From Cyanobacteria bacterium RI_101 (GTDB lineage Bacteria > Cyanobacteriota > Cyanobacteriia > Cyanobacteriales > Microcystaceae), in assembly GCA_016471375.1 (NCBI GenBank), contig WGLZ01000090.1, positions 1-64,000 on the forward strand: a DNA stretch of 64,000 bases. The letters run 5' to 3'. The position numbers and the translations under genes were made by a program. The stretch's first letter is position 1. Every line of letters starts with the position of its first letter. Below the pieces are notes generated by a model. That model searched no databases. It was not told the DNA's origin and worked only from the letters and a program-made list of their open reading frames with translations. Of this stretch, positions 62,638-64,000 are shown piece by piece.

Positions 62638-63600
62638 ATGAAACTCGCCTTTATCCTCGATCCCCTTCCCCGCCTCGATCCCGGCCACGACAGCACGGTG
62701 GCCATCATGGAGGCGGCTCAGCGCTTGGGTCACGAGGTCTTTGTCGCGGAACTGCAACATTTGAGCGTTATCGAGGGCAAGGCCTGGGCGAAACTCTTTC
62801 CCCTGACCCTCCAGCCCGTTGTTTTGGAAGAAGGACTCTGGCGGGCGGCGCCGGATTGGTACGAAGTCGGCGCCGGGGAGTGGCGGGATTTGGAAGACAT
62901 GACGGCGGTCTTCATGCGCAAAGACCCGCCGGTGACGGTGCGCTACCTCTACGCCACCTATATTCTCGAACTGATCGACCCTGAAAAAACCCTGGTGATC
63001 AATCAGCCCCAGGGCCTGCGGGAAGCCAACGAGAAAATGTACACCCTCCAGTTTTACGGCGTTATGCCCGAGACCTTGGTGAGCTTGGATAAGGAACTCA
63101 TTCGGGACTTTGTCGAGCGCCATCAAGCGGCGGTGTTGAAACCCTTGGGGGGGAAAGCGGGAGAAGGAATTTTATTTCTGGAGCCGGGGGACCGCAACTT
63201 TAACTCCTTGGTGGAGATCAGCACTCACCAGGGGCAGGAGCCGGTGATGGTGCAACGTTTTCTGCCGGAAGCGAAGGACGGGGATAAACGGATCATTCTC
63301 TTGGACGGGGAACCCATCGGCGCCGTGAATCGCATTCCCACCGGTCGCGAATTTCGGGGCAATATGGCCGTGGGGGGACGGGTGGCGCCGACGGAAATCA
63401 CCCCCAGAGAGCGGGAAATTTGCCAAGCCGTCGGCCCTAAACTGCGCCGGGACGGTCTTTATTTTGTCGGCATTGACGTCATCGGCGGCTATCTCACAGA
63501 GGTGAATGTCACCAGCCCCACCGGGATTCGAGAAATCGACCGCCTCGGCGGCGTTTCCTTGGGAGAACGGGTAATTAACTGGTTAGTCGCTAGGGGATAA
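62638..63600 (+). CDS. gshB: Glutathione synthase
   Basis: MKLAFILDPL, VFMRKDPPV, VLKPLGGKAGEGILFL, EVNVTSPTGIREID. Confidence 0.96.
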   Translation: MKLAFILDPLPRLDPGHDSTVAIMEAAQRLGHEVFVAELQHLSVIEGKAWAKLFPLTLQPVVLEEGLWRAAPDWYEVGAGEWRDLEDMTAVFMRKDPPVTVRYLYATYILELIDPEKTLVINQPQGLREANEKMYTLQFYGVMPETLVSLDKELIRDFVERHQAAVLKPLGGKAGEGILFLEPGDRNFNSLVEISTHQGQEPVMVQRFLPEAKDGDKRIILLDGEPIGAVNRIPTGREFRGNMAVGGRVAPTEITPREREICQAVGPKLRRDGLYFVGIDVIGGYLTEVNVTSPTGIREIDRLGGVSLGERVINWLVARG

Positions 63601-63693
63601 CTCGGTCGGGCTGGGGTCGGCGCTTTCCAAAACCGGAAAAGTCTGGGTAAATGGGGAGGGCTAACCCCCTATTGTCCGCTTCGCTCGCTCCCT

Positions 63694-64000
63694 ATGGATT
63701 CTTTGCCGCCCAACGCCCCGGAAATTTTAGCCGCCCTGGAGATTCCGGCGGATCTGAATTTTGAGTTGCCCGACCCCGAAGACGACCAGATTCAAGACCA
63801 TGAGTTTGAAAGCCAGTTGGATAATTGCTGGAAAATTTGCGAGCGCTTCGACCTGCAAACCGATATTTGGCGGGGGCGGATTCTGCGGGTGATCCGGGAT
63901 CGGGAAAAACAGGGGGGCGACGGTCGGGGCACGGGCTTTCTCAACTGGCTCAAGCAGAGGGAGATTACCAAAAGCCAAGCCTACGCGCTGATTCAGTTGG
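63694..64000 (+). CDS. Hypothetical protein, truncated by window edge
   Basis: ATG at 63694, open to the edge: MDSLPPNAPEILAALEIPADLNFELPDPEDDQIQDHEFESQLDNCW. Confidence 0.7.
   Translation, partial: MDSLPPNAPEILAALEIPADLNFELPDPEDDQIQDHEFESQLDNCWKICERFDLQTDIWRGRILRVIRDREKQGGDGRGTGFLNWLKQREITKSQAYALIQL

Overview
A 64 kb cyanobacterial chromosome segment, recognisable from a cyanobacterial-type nif cluster, plastocyanin, DUF3120, YlqD and Ycf20-like genes. Main content: (i) 1-5.2 kb: the 3' part of a type III-B-variant CRISPR-Cas locus with a HEPN-like ORF, a short Cmr4-like RAMP, a Cmr5-like small subunit and a Cmr6-Cmr1 fusion. It converges on an 18-repeat array that reads best on the minus strand and could supply a 13-nt RNase-E-type 5' handle. 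No Cas6, Cas10 or Cas1/2 is visible in the window. (ii) 5.7-15.9 kb: ppsA, a GH63/MGH1-like glucosidase, assorted genes and two tRNAs. (iii) 16-39 kb: a large nif cluster (modA/mop, nifT-Z-V-K-D-H-U-S-B on minus; Mo-nitrogenase-associated gene, nifE-N-X, DUF269, DUF683, nifW, hesA, hesB, CBS protein, fdxH, fdxB on plus). (iv) 39-64 kb: mostly housekeeping and regulatory genes (PATAN response regulator, EAL protein, iron permease, infC, phoH, wecB, petE, phoU, thrC, trpC, murE, three tandem AIM24 genes, ABC ATPase, pyrR, grxC, gshB). The most unusual non-coding signals are period-7 CAGNNNN tandem arrays placed at gene 3' ends, where several supply the stop codon; a nearly identical 27-nt leader motif 15-16 nt upstream of both nifH and nifD; MITE-like repeats with apparent target-site duplications; a bidirectional terminator shared by the cas operon and the CRISPR array; a four-helix-bundle gene inserted antisense between nifD and nifK; and strong enrichment of GGCGCC where many cyanobacteria have HIP1 (GCGATCGC). 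All calls are from reading the sequence and recalled family features; no searches were run.
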